This document shows positions 8,468 to 20,718 of a stretch of DNA of 64,000 bases, in pieces. The stretch comes from Aquabacter sp040755535 (GTDB lineage: Bacteria > Pseudomonadota > Alphaproteobacteria > Rhizobiales > Xanthobacteraceae): the NCBI GenBank assembly GCA_040755535.1, contig JBFMAV010000001.1, positions 113,782-177,781 of the forward strand, in the 5' to 3' direction. Both the position numbers and the translations under genes were made by a program. The notes beneath the pieces are model-generated. The model ran no database searches, was not told where the DNA came from, and saw only the letters and a program-made list of their open reading frames with translations. Positions within the stretch are counted from its first letter, which is position 1; every line of letters starts with the position of its first letter.

Positions 8468-9208
8468 ATGACGGCTGGTGTTCGGTTCGTTTGGGTGCTC
8501 CTCGGGGCTCTTCTTCTTTTGTGTGCGCCTCTCCAGCCGGCCCAGGCCCAGAGCGGATCCTCGTCCCAATATGCCGGGCGCGTCTATCTGATGCGCGGCC
8601 TCGCCAACATCTTCTCGCTCGGCATGGACACGCTCGCCGAGAAGCTGCGCCAGCGCGGCATCGACGCCCAGGTCTATGAATACGGCCAGTGGCAGGCGCT
8701 GGCCTCCGACGCGGTGGCATGGTCCAAGTCGCGCAATCGCGCGCCCATTGTCATCATTGGTCATTCGCTCGGGGCCGACGCGGCGGTGGAAATGGCGGAG
8801 CGCATGACCGAGCTTGGCATCGCGCCGCGCCTCGTCATCACCTTCGATCCGGTGGGCGTGACCGAGGTCGGCGCCAGCGGCGGGCGCTTCATCAATTACT
8901 ATCAGTCCAACAACGGCTTCGGTAAGCGGCTCGTGGCCGCGCGCGGCTTCAAGGGCACCATCGTCAACCGCAACCTCGACAATGTCGGCTCCATCGACCA
9001 TTTCAACATCGAGAAGGCGGATAGCCTCCACGCGGAGGTGGTCAAGGACGTGATGGCGGTGACCCGCAAGCCGCGCCCGCCCGCGCCGACGCCCGCGCCC
9101 ACCGTGGCGATCCCGGGCGCGACGCCCGTGTCGGCGACGCCCGTGTCTGCGACGCCCGACAGCAGCGCGGCGGTCCAGGCCGTGTCCCAGCCCGCCGCCG
9201 TGCGCTGA
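8468..9208 (+). CDS. Secreted alpha/beta-hydrolase, lipase/thioesterase-like
   Basis: A 246-residue exported protein. The signal peptide (residues 1-28) has a long hydrophobic core and ends PAQAQ. The nucleophile elbow is GHSLGAD (Ser100 in IVIIGHSLGAD), an acidic residue follows in TFDPVG (Asp127), and SIDHFNIEK near 177 carries the likely catalytic His. The C-terminal tail is Pro/Ala/Ser/Thr-rich with a repeated ATPVS unit and probably unstructured. ATG 8468 was chosen because it starts the signal peptide and follows a GGTGAG-like ribosome-binding site. It stands alone after lutC. Substrate unknown. Confidence 0.8.
   Translation: MTAGVRFVWVLLGALLLLCAPLQPAQAQSGSSSQYAGRVYLMRGLANIFSLGMDTLAEKLRQRGIDAQVYEYGQWQALASDAVAWSKSRNRAPIVIIGHSLGADAAVEMAERMTELGIAPRLVITFDPVGVTEVGASGGRFINYYQSNNGFGKRLVAARGFKGTIVNRNLDNVGSIDHFNIEKADSLHAEVVKDVMAVTRKPRPPAPTPAPTVAIPGATPVSATPVSATPDSSAAVQAVSQPAAVR
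9119..9163 (+). repeat. Tandem 15-bp coding repeat in the hydrolase tail
   Basis: Two near-identical 15-bp units (9119-9133 and 9134-9148, differing only in the last base) and a third diverging unit encode ATPVS, ATPVS, ATPDS. The repeat is in frame, so gain or loss of units would only change tail length. Confidence 0.8.
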
Positions 9209-9339
9209 TCCGCCAGGGCGATTGCGCCGGCTTGGGCCTCGCGCATGTCCGAGCGAGGTGGGAACCGGTTCGCGTGGTGCAAGTGCGTTAAACCAATAAG
9301 CTGAAGCAGTTCAGCGGTTCTGCGAAACGATGAGCTGCA

Positions 9340-10446
9340 CTAGGTGCGGGCTTCCGCCAGATCCAGAGTGCGGGCGATGGCCGGCAAAACGCTGTCCCGC
9401 ATGGCGCGGCCATAGAACAGCGAGAAATGACCGGCGCGCGGCACGAGAATATGGTGCGCCAGATCCCTGGGCACGGCGCGGCATAGATCATGGGCCGCCT
9501 CGGTCTGGCCCGGAGCGGAGATGTCGTCGCGCTCGGCCTCCGCGGTGAGCAGGGCGCAGCGCGTGAGAAGCTCAGGCCTGAGCCGGCGGCCGGCAAGCTC
9601 CAGCGTTCCTGAGGTGAGCGCCCGGCGGCGGAACACCGCGTCCACATGGGTCAGGAAGAATTCGGCCGGGATGTCCATCATGTCCCAGCACAGGCGCGCG
9701 AGCGGAAAGAACAGCGGGTCCTCGCCCTCGTCCGCCCAGAGCTTCAGCGGCAGCTCATCACCCGCCAACGCCTGCCGCCAGAGGTAGAGCGCGAAGGCCT
9801 GCATCTGGCGGCGGCGGGGGAATACGCGGCGTCCCGCGCCCGCGAACGGCGGCGGGACCGGCTCCATCAGGCGTTCGAAGTCCGCCGCGCTGCCGTCGGT
9901 CAGCAGCCGGTCGAGATGGGTCGGGTTACGGCTCGGATCCACCGGGCCGCCCAGCAAGGTGAGGCTCGCGGGCGCCGCGTCCTGCTCGGCCAGCAGCAAA
10001 GCCGCGCACAAGGCCGGGACCACGCCCTGGCACACGCCCACCACATGGGCGCCCGGTCCCAGCGCGCGGATCATGCGCGCGGTCTCCAGGCAATTGTCCT
10101 CGAAGGTGAACGTGCGCGCGGGGGGCACATGGCGCGGGTCCGGCCAGTCGGTCACGCAGACCTCGCCCGCATGGCGCAGCAGGCCCGCCACCAGATCGCG
10201 CATCAGGAGCGGGAAGCCGCCCGCGAGCGGGGCGACCACAAGCACGCGCCGCGCATCTCCGGCCCGGCGGAACCGGCGCATCTGGGCGAAGGGGAGGTGG
10301 CCGGCGATGCTCTCTTCCACCGGCACGACATCGCCGCCCCGGCGCACTTTGTGCAGGCAGAAGGCGCGGAAGGCCAGGCCCGGAACATCGGGCGCAGGGC
10401 CGTCCTGGAACGCTACGCGCGCGTCGAGCCACATGGCGCCTTCCAT
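9340..10446 (-). CDS. Intracellular polyhydroxyalkanoate depolymerase-like protein
   Basis: An alpha/beta-hydrolase of about 368 residues resembling intracellular PHB depolymerases (PhaZ). The conserved elements are VVAPLAGGFPLLMRDLVAGLL, VTDWPDPRHVP and the nucleophile segment HVVGVCQG. In this family Cys replaces Ser as nucleophile, and Cys is present here. The late Asp in AERDDISAPGQT and His in PRAGHFSLFYG fit the triad. The role would be mobilising stored PHB in the cytoplasm. The start is uncertain: ATG 10446 (MEGAMW) is used, while TTG 10497 or GTG 10491 would add 15-17 residues; none has a strong ribosome-binding site. It follows the MarR gene closely, probably as an operon. Confidence 0.78.
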   Translation of the reverse strand: MEGAMWLDARVAFQDGPAPDVPGLAFRAFCLHKVRRGGDVVPVEESIAGHLPFAQMRRFRRAGDARRVLVVAPLAGGFPLLMRDLVAGLLRHAGEVCVTDWPDPRHVPPARTFTFEDNCLETARMIRALGPGAHVVGVCQGVVPALCAALLLAEQDAAPASLTLLGGPVDPSRNPTHLDRLLTDGSAADFERLMEPVPPPFAGAGRRVFPRRRQMQAFALYLWRQALAGDELPLKLWADEGEDPLFFPLARLCWDMMDIPAEFFLTHVDAVFRRRALTSGTLELAGRRLRPELLTRCALLTAEAERDDISAPGQTEAAHDLCRAVPRDLAHHILVPRAGHFSLFYGRAMRDSVLPAIARTLDLAEART

Positions 10447-10523
10447 CGCTGCCGTCGGGTGCAGGATAGACTGGTCGGGGCGCGCCGTCACAGACAAGGC
10501 GCAACGGGATGCGGCAAGAGAGT

Positions 10524-11075
10524 TTAAAGGCTGGCGGCGGCGCGCGCGGCCTGGTCGTAATGGCCGGACAGGGTGCGCAGGATCGCGGCGACCTCCGACA
10601 GGCGCTCGGGCGCGATGCCGGTACCGACCACGGCCTGGGTCAGCAGCGCCTCGCGCACCTCGCGGTAGCGCGCGCAGGCGGCCCGGCCGGCGTCGGTGAC
10701 GGTCAGCGTCTTCTCCTTACCCCGCCGCCCGGCGCTGACGAGGCCGAGCCCCTGCAGCTTCTTGGCCGCATAGGTGATGAGGTGGGTGTCCTCCACGTCG
10801 AGGACGAGGCAGAGGTCCGCGATGGTCTTGGGCCGCTGGCGATGCACCACATGATGGAGCACCAGAACATCCAAGGCCGAGAGGTCCGGCACCCCCGCCG
10901 CCGCCATGCAGCGGATCATCCAGCGATGATAGGCATGGCCGATCATGTTGAGGCCGAATTCCAGCTCCGAGAGGGCCGGAAGCGCGCCGTCCGCCAGATG
11001 TGCGGAAGAGACGATGGAGCCCACCGGCTTCACCGGTGCGGCGGGAGCATCATCGCGGGCGGCGGGCTTGGTCAT
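10524..11075 (-). CDS. MarR-family winged-helix transcriptional regulator
   Basis: A 183-residue protein with a MarR winged helix: DLSALDVLVLHHVVHRQRPKTIADLCLVLDVEDTH spans the first helices and recognition helix (described by position about 65-100), followed by the wing GRRGKEKTLTVTDAG. MarR proteins are dimeric repressors released by small ligands. The gene lies between the TRAP transporter and a PHA-depolymerase-like gene, all on the minus strand. Strong hairpins at 11148-11211 separate it from the transporter. It could control the downstream depolymerase, the transporter/oxoprolinase locus, or both; a palindrome at 14285-14303 is a candidate target. Confidence 0.85.
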   Translation of the reverse strand: MTKPAARDDAPAAPVKPVGSIVSSAHLADGALPALSELEFGLNMIGHAYHRWMIRCMAAAGVPDLSALDVLVLHHVVHRQRPKTIADLCLVLDVEDTHLITYAAKKLQGLGLVSAGRRGKEKTLTVTDAGRAACARYREVREALLTQAVVGTGIAPERLSEVAAILRTLSGHYDQAARAAASL

Positions 11076-11147
11076 GGGCGCACTCGGCTGCAGGAGGGAG
11101 GTGGCCGGCCCGCGCGCCCGACGGGCGGACCGCGAACCGCTCCGAAA

Positions 11148-11211
11148 GCCCGCGCGGCTCAGGCCGCGCGGGCAGCACCGAAGGACGGCCGGGTCAGGGC
11201 GCCCGGCCGTC
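11148..11211 (-). terminator. Tandem hairpin terminator after the TRAP operon
   Basis: Two perfect hairpins lie just after the dctP-type stop. One has an 11-bp stem (11148-11158 with 11163-11173, 4-nt loop) and the other a 10-bp stem (11184-11193 with 11202-11211, 8-nt loop). Read on the minus strand, the second hairpin reached is followed by TTTCGG, a short T-run. They should end transporter transcription before the MarR gene. Confidence 0.6.
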
Positions 11212-11217
11212 GATCTC

Positions 11218-12195
11218 TCACTTCTTGTACACGCCGAGGATTTCCTCGCCCGTGGGGCCGGCCTTCTTCAGCCAGTCGGCGGCGAGCTGCTTGCCGACGG
11301 TCTCGAAGCCGGCCTTCAGGTCGGGGGTGGGCTGCTCCACCTTCATGCCCTTGGCGGTGAGCTGCTCCATGTACCACTTGCTCTTGTCCATGGAGGCCTG
11401 CCAGCCCCGGGTCTCGGCAGCGGCGGCGGCCTTCAGCACGGCGTCCTGGGTGGGCTTGTCCAGGGCGTCGAACGCCGCCTGGCTCACAAACACCATGTTC
11501 TTCGGCAGCCAGGCCTGGATGTCGTAGAAATAGGGGATGCTCTCCCAGATCTTCACGTCATAGCCGGTGGCGGCCGAGGTGATGAGGGCGGTGACGACGC
11601 CGGTGGCGAGCGCCTGCGCCAGTTCCGCCTGCTGCACCGTGACGGACTGGGCGCCCACCGCCTCGCCGATGCGCGCTGTCCCGGCATTGTAGGCCCGCCA
11701 CTTTGCGCCCTTCAGGTCGTCGATCTTGGTGACGGCGGTCTTGGAGAACAGGCCCTGCGGCGGCCACGGCACGGTGTAGAGCAGCTTGAGGCCTTGCGAG
11801 GCCAGCTTCTTCTCCACCGCCGGCTTGGAGGCGAGATAGAGCGCCTTGGACTGGTCATAGGAGGTGGCGAGGAACGGCACCACGTCCACGCCGAACACCG
11901 GGTCTTCATTTTCCTGGAGCGACATCAGCACTTCGCCGGCCTGGGCCTGGCCGGTCATGACCGCGCGCTTGATCTCGGGCGCCTTGAACAGCACCGCATT
12001 CGGGTGAAGCGTGATGGCGAGCTTCCCGCCCGAGAGGCTTTCCACCTCTTTGGCGAACTGGGCGATGTTTTCCGTGTGGAAATTGTCCGGCGGATAGGCC
12101 GAGGGCAGGTTCCATTTGGTCTGCGCGGCCGCAGGAGCGGCGAACGCCGCCGCAAGGCCCGCGAGCGCCAGGGCGAAGGTGGAGAGACGCGCCAT
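11218..12195 (-). CDS. TRAP transporter solute-binding protein (DctP family)
   Basis: A 325-residue periplasmic protein with a Sec signal peptide (about 1-24, ending PAAAQ). The DctP-type binding fold shows AQAGEVLMSLQENEDPVFG, LKGAKWRAYNAGTARIGEAVGA and ATGVVTALITSAATG. It captures the substrate for the membrane subunits encoded just upstream on the same strand; the gap from the large permease is 50 bp. In this family an Arg near the middle (here in KWRAYN) usually binds a carboxylate. The divergent oxoprolinase suggests a 5-oxoproline- or hydantoin-like ligand, which is an inference from context. Confidence 0.92.
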   Translation of the reverse strand: MARLSTFALALAGLAAAFAAPAAAQTKWNLPSAYPPDNFHTENIAQFAKEVESLSGGKLAITLHPNAVLFKAPEIKRAVMTGQAQAGEVLMSLQENEDPVFGVDVVPFLATSYDQSKALYLASKPAVEKKLASQGLKLLYTVPWPPQGLFSKTAVTKIDDLKGAKWRAYNAGTARIGEAVGAQSVTVQQAELAQALATGVVTALITSAATGYDVKIWESIPYFYDIQAWLPKNMVFVSQAAFDALDKPTQDAVLKAAAAAETRGWQASMDKSKWYMEQLTAKGMKVEQPTPDLKAGFETVGKQLAADWLKKAGPTGEEILGVYKK

Positions 12196-12245
12196 GTGTC
12201 AAACCCTCTTGGTTGGTTTTTGGAGTGAACGTCTAACCCTTGGTC

Positions 12246-13559
12246 TCAGCCTGCGAACACCATGCGCGGAAGCACGAGGGCGATCTCAGGGTACATGGTG
12301 ATGATGATGACGGCGACGTTGAGCAGGATGAAGAACGGGAAGGCGGCTTTGGCCACGGTGAGCGTGTCGCGCCCGCTCATGTTCTGGAGAACGAACAGGT
12401 TGAAGCCCACGGGCGGGGTGATCTGCGCCATCTCCACATGGATGACGAGGTAGATGCCGAACCAGACGAGGTCGAAGCCGGCCTGCCTGATCATGGGCAG
12501 GACGATGACGGCGGTCAGCACGATCATGGAGATGCCGTCCACGAGGCATCCCAGGATGATGTACATGACAGTCAGCGCCAGGGCGAGCTTGCCGGGTGTG
12601 AGGTTCAGGCCCTGCACCCATTCGGCGAGTGCCACCGGGATGCCGGTATAGGCCATGGCAGCGGTGGTGAAAGCGGCGCCCGCCACGATCAGCATGATCA
12701 TGCAGGAAAGCCGGGTGGCGCTCATCAGGCTCTGGGAGAAGGTGGTCCAGGTGAGGGTTCCGGTCCACCACGCCAGCCCCAGCGCCCCCGCGACACCCCA
12801 GGCCGCGCATTCCGTGGCGGTGGCAAGGCCCAGGATCAGGGACAGGAACACCGCCAGAATGAGCAGAAGGCAGGGAATGAGCTTGGCCGATTCCCGCATC
12901 TTGGCGCGGAACGACATGGGCGGATCGCGCGGCGGCGTTTTCCCCGGATTGAGCAGCGACCAGACGATGATGTAGCCGCTATAGAGGCCCATCACCAAAA
13001 GCCCCGGCAGGAAGCCGGCCAGGAAGACCTGCAGCACCGAAACATTGGCGGTCACGGCATAGACCACCATGGGAATGGAGGGCGGAATCAGCAGGCCGAG
13101 CGTTCCAGAGCCGGCCAGCGTGCCGAGCGCCATGCTCTGGTTGTAGCCGCGCTTCTCCAGTTCCGGCAGGGCGATCTTGCCGATGGTGGCGCAGGTGGCG
13201 GCCGAGGAGCCCGAGACGGCCGCGAAGATACCGCAGCCCACCACGTTCACATGCAGCAGCCGGCCGGGCAGCCATTGGAGCCAGGGCGCGAGGCCCTTGA
13301 ACATCTCCTCCGACAGGCGGGTGCGGAACAGGATTTCACCCATCCAGATGAAGAGCGGGAGCGCCGCGAGGGTCCAGGAGGTGCTAGCGCTCCAGACCGT
13401 GGTGGCCAGCACCTGCCCCAATGGAACGGGAGTGGTAAGACCCATCGCCACGAGACCGATCAGTCCCAGGCCGACGGCGATCCAGATGCCGCTGCCGAGG
13501 ATCAGCACCAGCAGCAGAAGCAGCAGAATGGAGAGTTGAGCGAGATCGAGGGCCGGCAT
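12246..13559 (-). CDS. TRAP transporter large permease subunit (DctM family)
   Basis: A 437-residue integral membrane protein, very hydrophobic, with about a dozen predicted transmembrane helices. DctM-family stretches include GCGIFAAVSGSSAATCATIG, GLLIPPSIPMVVYA and VGFNLFVLQN. It forms the Na+-coupled translocation channel of the TRAP system. Its start is 3 nt beyond the small-permease stop and its end is 50 bp before the binding-protein gene, giving an operon order small permease, large permease, binding protein. Confidence 0.94.
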   Translation of the reverse strand: MPALDLAQLSILLLLLLVLILGSGIWIAVGLGLIGLVAMGLTTPVPLGQVLATTVWSASTSWTLAALPLFIWMGEILFRTRLSEEMFKGLAPWLQWLPGRLLHVNVVGCGIFAAVSGSSAATCATIGKIALPELEKRGYNQSMALGTLAGSGTLGLLIPPSIPMVVYAVTANVSVLQVFLAGFLPGLLVMGLYSGYIIVWSLLNPGKTPPRDPPMSFRAKMRESAKLIPCLLLILAVFLSLILGLATATECAAWGVAGALGLAWWTGTLTWTTFSQSLMSATRLSCMIMLIVAGAAFTTAAMAYTGIPVALAEWVQGLNLTPGKLALALTVMYIILGCLVDGISMIVLTAVIVLPMIRQAGFDLVWFGIYLVIHVEMAQITPPVGFNLFVLQNMSGRDTLTVAKAAFPFFILLNVAVIIITMYPEIALVLPRMVFAG

Positions 13560-13562
13560 GGA

Positions 13563-14111
13563 TCAAGCCCCCCCGCCGGAGGCGATGCGCTCCACCAGTT
13601 CCTCGGGGGAGGTGGGCGCCTCCTTCTCGTAAGTGGGACGCAAGCCCATGGCCACGCGGACCAACTCATCCAGCATGGCGATGCATAGGATGACGAGGCC
13701 CAAGGCATAGCCGATCTGCGGAATCCAAAGCGGCACCGCGACCACACCTGTGGAGGTGTCGCCAAAACGGTACGAGTCCCAGGTCATCTGCACCGCATTC
13801 TTTGCGAAGAAGCCGATGAAGGCCACGGAGACGAGGAGCGCGAAAATCTCCAGGGCTTGGCGCCGGCGACCGGTGAGGCGCTCCAGTACGAGGCCCACGC
13901 GGATCATATCGCCAGACTTGAACGTATGAGCGAGCCCCAGGAACGAGGTGGCTGCCAGTGCCCAGGCGGTAAAGTCGTCACCGGAGGGAATGTTCACCGC
14001 GATTTCCCGCCCTGCAGAGAGAGCGATCATGAGTCCGAAAACGGTGAGGAGAAATCCGGCGGCCAGAATGCCGGACAGGAGGTAAAGTCCGTCCAGGGCG
14101 CGCCGGATCAT
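13563..14111 (-). CDS. TRAP transporter small permease subunit (DctQ family)
   Basis: A 182-residue membrane protein with four predicted transmembrane helices (ILAAGFLLTVFGLMIAL, the FTAWALAATSFLG region, ALEIFALLVSVAFIGFF, IGYALGLVILCIAMLDEL), the DctQ layout. It partners the large permease. The start was set at ATG 14111 (MIRRALDGLYLL). A GGGGGGAG ribosome-binding site lies just upstream; the frame is open for 19 more codons that add nothing conserved. First gene of the TRAP operon, divergent from the oxoprolinase gene. Confidence 0.9.
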   Translation of the reverse strand: MIRRALDGLYLLSGILAAGFLLTVFGLMIALSAGREIAVNIPSGDDFTAWALAATSFLGLAHTFKSGDMIRVGLVLERLTGRRRQALEIFALLVSVAFIGFFAKNAVQMTWDSYRFGDTSTGVVAVPLWIPQIGYALGLVILCIAMLDELVRVAMGLRPTYEKEAPTSPEELVERIASGGGA

Positions 14112-14440
14112 GCGGGCGCTCCCCCCTTGGAGGGATGGATGGGCTTGTTTCGGGCGCACTTGTCCCATCGGGCCGGCGCGGCTGGGTCGCGGCTCACGTC
14201 TATCCCCTCTCTGGTCTGGCGCAACGCGCCTAAAAAGGCGGCAGCACTCGTTCTGGACTCGACGGTGACGGATCTGTGTCGCTTCGTCAACAAAATGTTG
14301 ACGTTTTATCGTGGACGTGGCTTCTTTCCGGTCATGGTCGGCAGGGAGCGTGCTGCTCCTGGCCTGAATCTGACCGTTTGCGAGTGATCTGCAATCTCAC
14401 ATGCAGAAATCGCGCCACGGTCACGACAGGGGTGTCCTCG
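14112..14440. other. Divergent promoter region, TRAP operon / oxoprolinase
   Basis: This 329-bp non-coding gap must hold the promoters for the minus-strand TRAP operon and the plus-strand oxoprolinase gene. The only strong element seen is the inverted repeat at 14285-14303, whose right arm contains a TTGACG that could serve as a -35 box for the oxoprolinase gene. A convincing -10 is not apparent. No small ORF or RNA was recognised. Confidence 0.5.
14285..14303. promoter_or_regulatory. Perfect 8-3-8 inverted repeat, candidate operator
   Basis: CGTCAACA, AAA, TGTTGACG is a perfect inverted repeat roughly midway between the divergent TRAP and oxoprolinase genes. The size and symmetry suit a dimeric winged-helix repressor of MarR or GntR type. 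The MarR gene at 10524-11075 is the nearest candidate. The TTGACG in the right arm may double as a -35 element. Confidence 0.5.
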
Positions 14441-18085
<3,645 letters not shown>

Positions 18086-18126
18086 GGACGGGCAGAGTGG
18101 GGACGGGCGGCAGGCGCCGCCCGGTC

Positions 18127-19458
18127 TCAATTGCGCAGTTTCTGCAGCACGGCGACGCTGGGATAGCCGTCCGGCAGCATGCCGGCGCGCACCTGGAAGT
18201 CCTGGACCGCGACGCGGGTCTTGGTGCCGAGGATGCCGTCCACGGTGCCGATGTCATAGCCGCGCTGGGCCAGCAATTGCTGCATCTCCACCCGCTCGCT
18301 GCGGGAAAGCGCGCGCTCGTCCGGCCAGTTCTGGGCAAAGGTGCCGCCACCGCGCAGCCGGTCCGAGAGATGGCCGATGGCCAGCGCATAGGCGTCGGCG
18401 GGATTGTATTTCAGGATCGCCGAGAAGTTCGGCAGCATCAGGAAGGCCGGGCCGTTGGCGCCGGCGGGCAGCAGCAGGAAAGCGGTGTCGGTGGCGCGCG
18501 GAAACGCCTTGCCGCCCGGCCGCGTGATGCCGAGCGAGGCCCATTGAGTGAGCGAATAACGCTTGGAGCGATCGACGTAGCGATAGTCGAAATTCTTCGG
18601 CAGGACGACCTCATAGCCCCAAGTCTTGCCGAACTCCCAGCCGTCGAGCTTCAGGTTGTTGGCGGTGGAGGCGATGATGTCGGGGATGGAATCCACCACA
18701 TTGCGCTTGCCGTCGCCGTCGAAATCCACGGCGAAACGCTGGAAGCTGGTGGGCATGAACTGGGTGGGGCCGAAGGCGCCCGCCCAGGACCCCTTCAGGT
18801 GGTCGGCGGGAACATCGCCCTTCTCGAGGATCTGCAAGGTGGCGATGAATTCGTCCCGGAAAAACTCCTGCCGGCGGCCGATGCAGGCCAGCGTCGCGGT
18901 GGAGCGCAGCACGGAACGGTTGCCCATGCCCTGCGGGCTGCCATAGCTGGATTCGATGCCCCAGATGGCGGCCACGGCATAGCGGTCCACGCCGTATTTC
19001 TTTTCCGCCGCGTCGAAGATGGTCTTGTACTGGGCGAGAATCTCCTTGCCCTTCTTCACCCGGTAATCACTCACCAGCATGTTCACATAATCGCCGATGG
19101 GCTTTGAGAATTCCGGCTGGGAATCCAGGAAGTCCATGATCTTCATGTCGGGGGTGAGCCCGGCGGTGAGGCGCTGATAGGCCTGGGGCGAAATGCCCTT
19201 CGCCTGGGCCAGCGGATACATGCCGGCGATGCAGGAATCGAAATTGGCCTCCGCCGCCGCGATCGCCTGGGGCGCCATCAGCGGATGGCTGGACCGGCTC
19301 GGCGCAGGCGTCGGCTGAGCCGGCGGATCAAAGATGGAGCCGGTCACCTGCGCCTGCGCGCAGCCACCGGCAAGGGTGGCGAGCACGACGGCCACGACCG
19401 CCGCCGTCGTCCCACGCCCGCGTGTGGCGGCCGCGCCGCCCTGATGATCCGCCTTCAT
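18127..19458 (-). CDS. Lytic murein transglycosylase, MltB family
   Basis: A 443-residue protein with a lipobox-like LAGGC (Cys33), so probably an outer-membrane lipoprotein. The SLT/MltB catalytic domain (about 65-365) carries Glu169 in IWGIESSYG, followed by GSWAGAFGPTQFMPTSF. A C-terminal peptidoglycan-binding repeat (about 380-443, QQLLAQRGYDIGTVDGILG) anchors it to the wall. It cleaves glycan strands to 1,6-anhydro-MurNAc ends during wall turnover. It is convergent with the oxoprolinase gene, 41 bp apart, and has its own promoter region. Confidence 0.92.
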   Translation of the reverse strand: MKADHQGGAAATRGRGTTAAVVAVVLATLAGGCAQAQVTGSIFDPPAQPTPAPSRSSHPLMAPQAIAAAEANFDSCIAGMYPLAQAKGISPQAYQRLTAGLTPDMKIMDFLDSQPEFSKPIGDYVNMLVSDYRVKKGKEILAQYKTIFDAAEKKYGVDRYAVAAIWGIESSYGSPQGMGNRSVLRSTATLACIGRRQEFFRDEFIATLQILEKGDVPADHLKGSWAGAFGPTQFMPTSFQRFAVDFDGDGKRNVVDSIPDIIASTANNLKLDGWEFGKTWGYEVVLPKNFDYRYVDRSKRYSLTQWASLGITRPGGKAFPRATDTAFLLLPAGANGPAFLMLPNFSAILKYNPADAYALAIGHLSDRLRGGGTFAQNWPDERALSRSERVEMQQLLAQRGYDIGTVDGILGTKTRVAVQDFQVRAGMLPDGYPSVAVLQKLRN

Positions 19459-19563
19459 GATTCACCTTCACTCGGCTCGGAACTGAAGTCCCGCTAATGG
19501 GCGGTGAATATGGTTGCGTCAGGGTTAACGTAAGGCAAGTTTTTGCGGCAGGGTGCCGAAAGG

Positions 19564-20553
19564 TCAGGCGCCGCGGCGTGCGTCGAGGCCGCGTTCCCAG
19601 TCGAGCGCGGTCCGCACGATGGTCGCCATGTCGTCGAGGCGGGGCGTCCAGCCGAGCGTGGCGCGGATCAGGTCCGCCTTCGCCACCACGGCGGCCGGGT
19701 CTCCGGCGCGGCGCGGGCTGAAGCGGACCGGGAAGTCCACGCCGGAAATCTCCTTCACGGCGTCCAGCATCTGGAGCACCGAGAAGCCCCGCCCATAGCC
19801 GCAATTGAACACGCCGCTCTCGCCGCCCGCGCGCAGATAGGTGAGCGCATCCAGATGGGCGGCCACCAGATCGCTCACATGGATATAGTCGCGCAGGCAG
19901 GTGCCGTCCGGGGTGGGGTAGTCGGTGCCATAGACCTCTATGCCCGCCCGCTTGCCGAGCGCGGTCTCGCAGGCGACCTTGAGCAGGTGCGTCGCCCCGG
20001 CGGTGGACTGGCCGGTGCGCCCCGCCGGGTCGGCGCCGGCGACGTTGAAATAACGCAGCGCCACATAGCGCAGCGGAAAGGCGAAGGCTGTGTCCTTCAG
20101 CATCCACTCGCTCATCAGCTTGGAGCGGCCATAAGGCGAGATGGGCGCGAGCACGGCCGCCTCGTCCACCGGCTCGGTGCCGACCATGCCGTAGACGGCG
20201 GCGGTGGACGAGAAGATGAAATGCGGCACGCCGGCCGCCACCACCGTTTCCAGCAGCGCCCGCGTCTTGACCGTATTGGCGAGATAATAGCCGAGCGGGT
20301 CGGCGACGGACTCGGGCACCACGATGCGCGCGGCGAAATGGATCACGGCATCCACTGCATGCTCGCGGATGATTCGCGTCACGACGGCAGGGTCGCTCAC
20401 ATCGCCCTCGACGAAGGCCGCGCCCGGCGCCACCGCCCAGCGAAAGCCGGTGGAGAGATTGTCGAGCACCACGACCTCCTGCCCGGCGTCGAGGAGTGCG
20501 AGCACCATGTGGCTGCCGATATAGCCCGCGCCACCCGTGACCAGGACCGCCAT
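19564..20553 (-). CDS. galE: UDP-glucose 4-epimerase
   Basis: A 329-residue extended short-chain dehydrogenase of normal GalE length. It has the NAD-binding GGAGYIG (7-13), the catalytic Ser in SSTAAVYG and Tyr141-x3-Lys145 (SPYGRSK). Typical GalE segments are ALRYFNVAGAD and GTCLRDYIHVSDL. It interconverts UDP-glucose and UDP-galactose for envelope polysaccharides. ATG 20553 (MAVLVTGGAGYIG) was chosen because the extension upstream has no family similarity and reaches into galU. It is divergent from galU, which makes its substrate UDP-glucose. Confidence 0.95.
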   Translation of the reverse strand: MAVLVTGGAGYIGSHMVLALLDAGQEVVVLDNLSTGFRWAVAPGAAFVEGDVSDPAVVTRIIREHAVDAVIHFAARIVVPESVADPLGYYLANTVKTRALLETVVAAGVPHFIFSSTAAVYGMVGTEPVDEAAVLAPISPYGRSKLMSEWMLKDTAFAFPLRYVALRYFNVAGADPAGRTGQSTAGATHLLKVACETALGKRAGIEVYGTDYPTPDGTCLRDYIHVSDLVAAHLDALTYLRAGGESGVFNCGYGRGFSVLQMLDAVKEISGVDFPVRFSPRRAGDPAAVVAKADLIRATLGWTPRLDDMATIVRTALDWERGLDARRGA

Positions 20554-20718
20554 TCCCCTACCGCTCCGCCATAATCTGCCCGTGATGGTGCGCAAGCTGG
20601 TGCAGCGTGAGCGTAAGGTCAATGGCCGGCCGCGTGAACCTTTTGGCTCGCCGGGGGTTCTTTTGCGGCGACGTTCACGTCTGTAGTAGGAATGCGGCAA
20701 ATCAAACCGGTGCCCTCA

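Noticed and set aside
12240..13688. A 482-codon plus-strand open frame
   Set aside because: It is antisense to the TRAP large permease; His/Gln/Glu/Asp-rich composition typical of a shadow frame.
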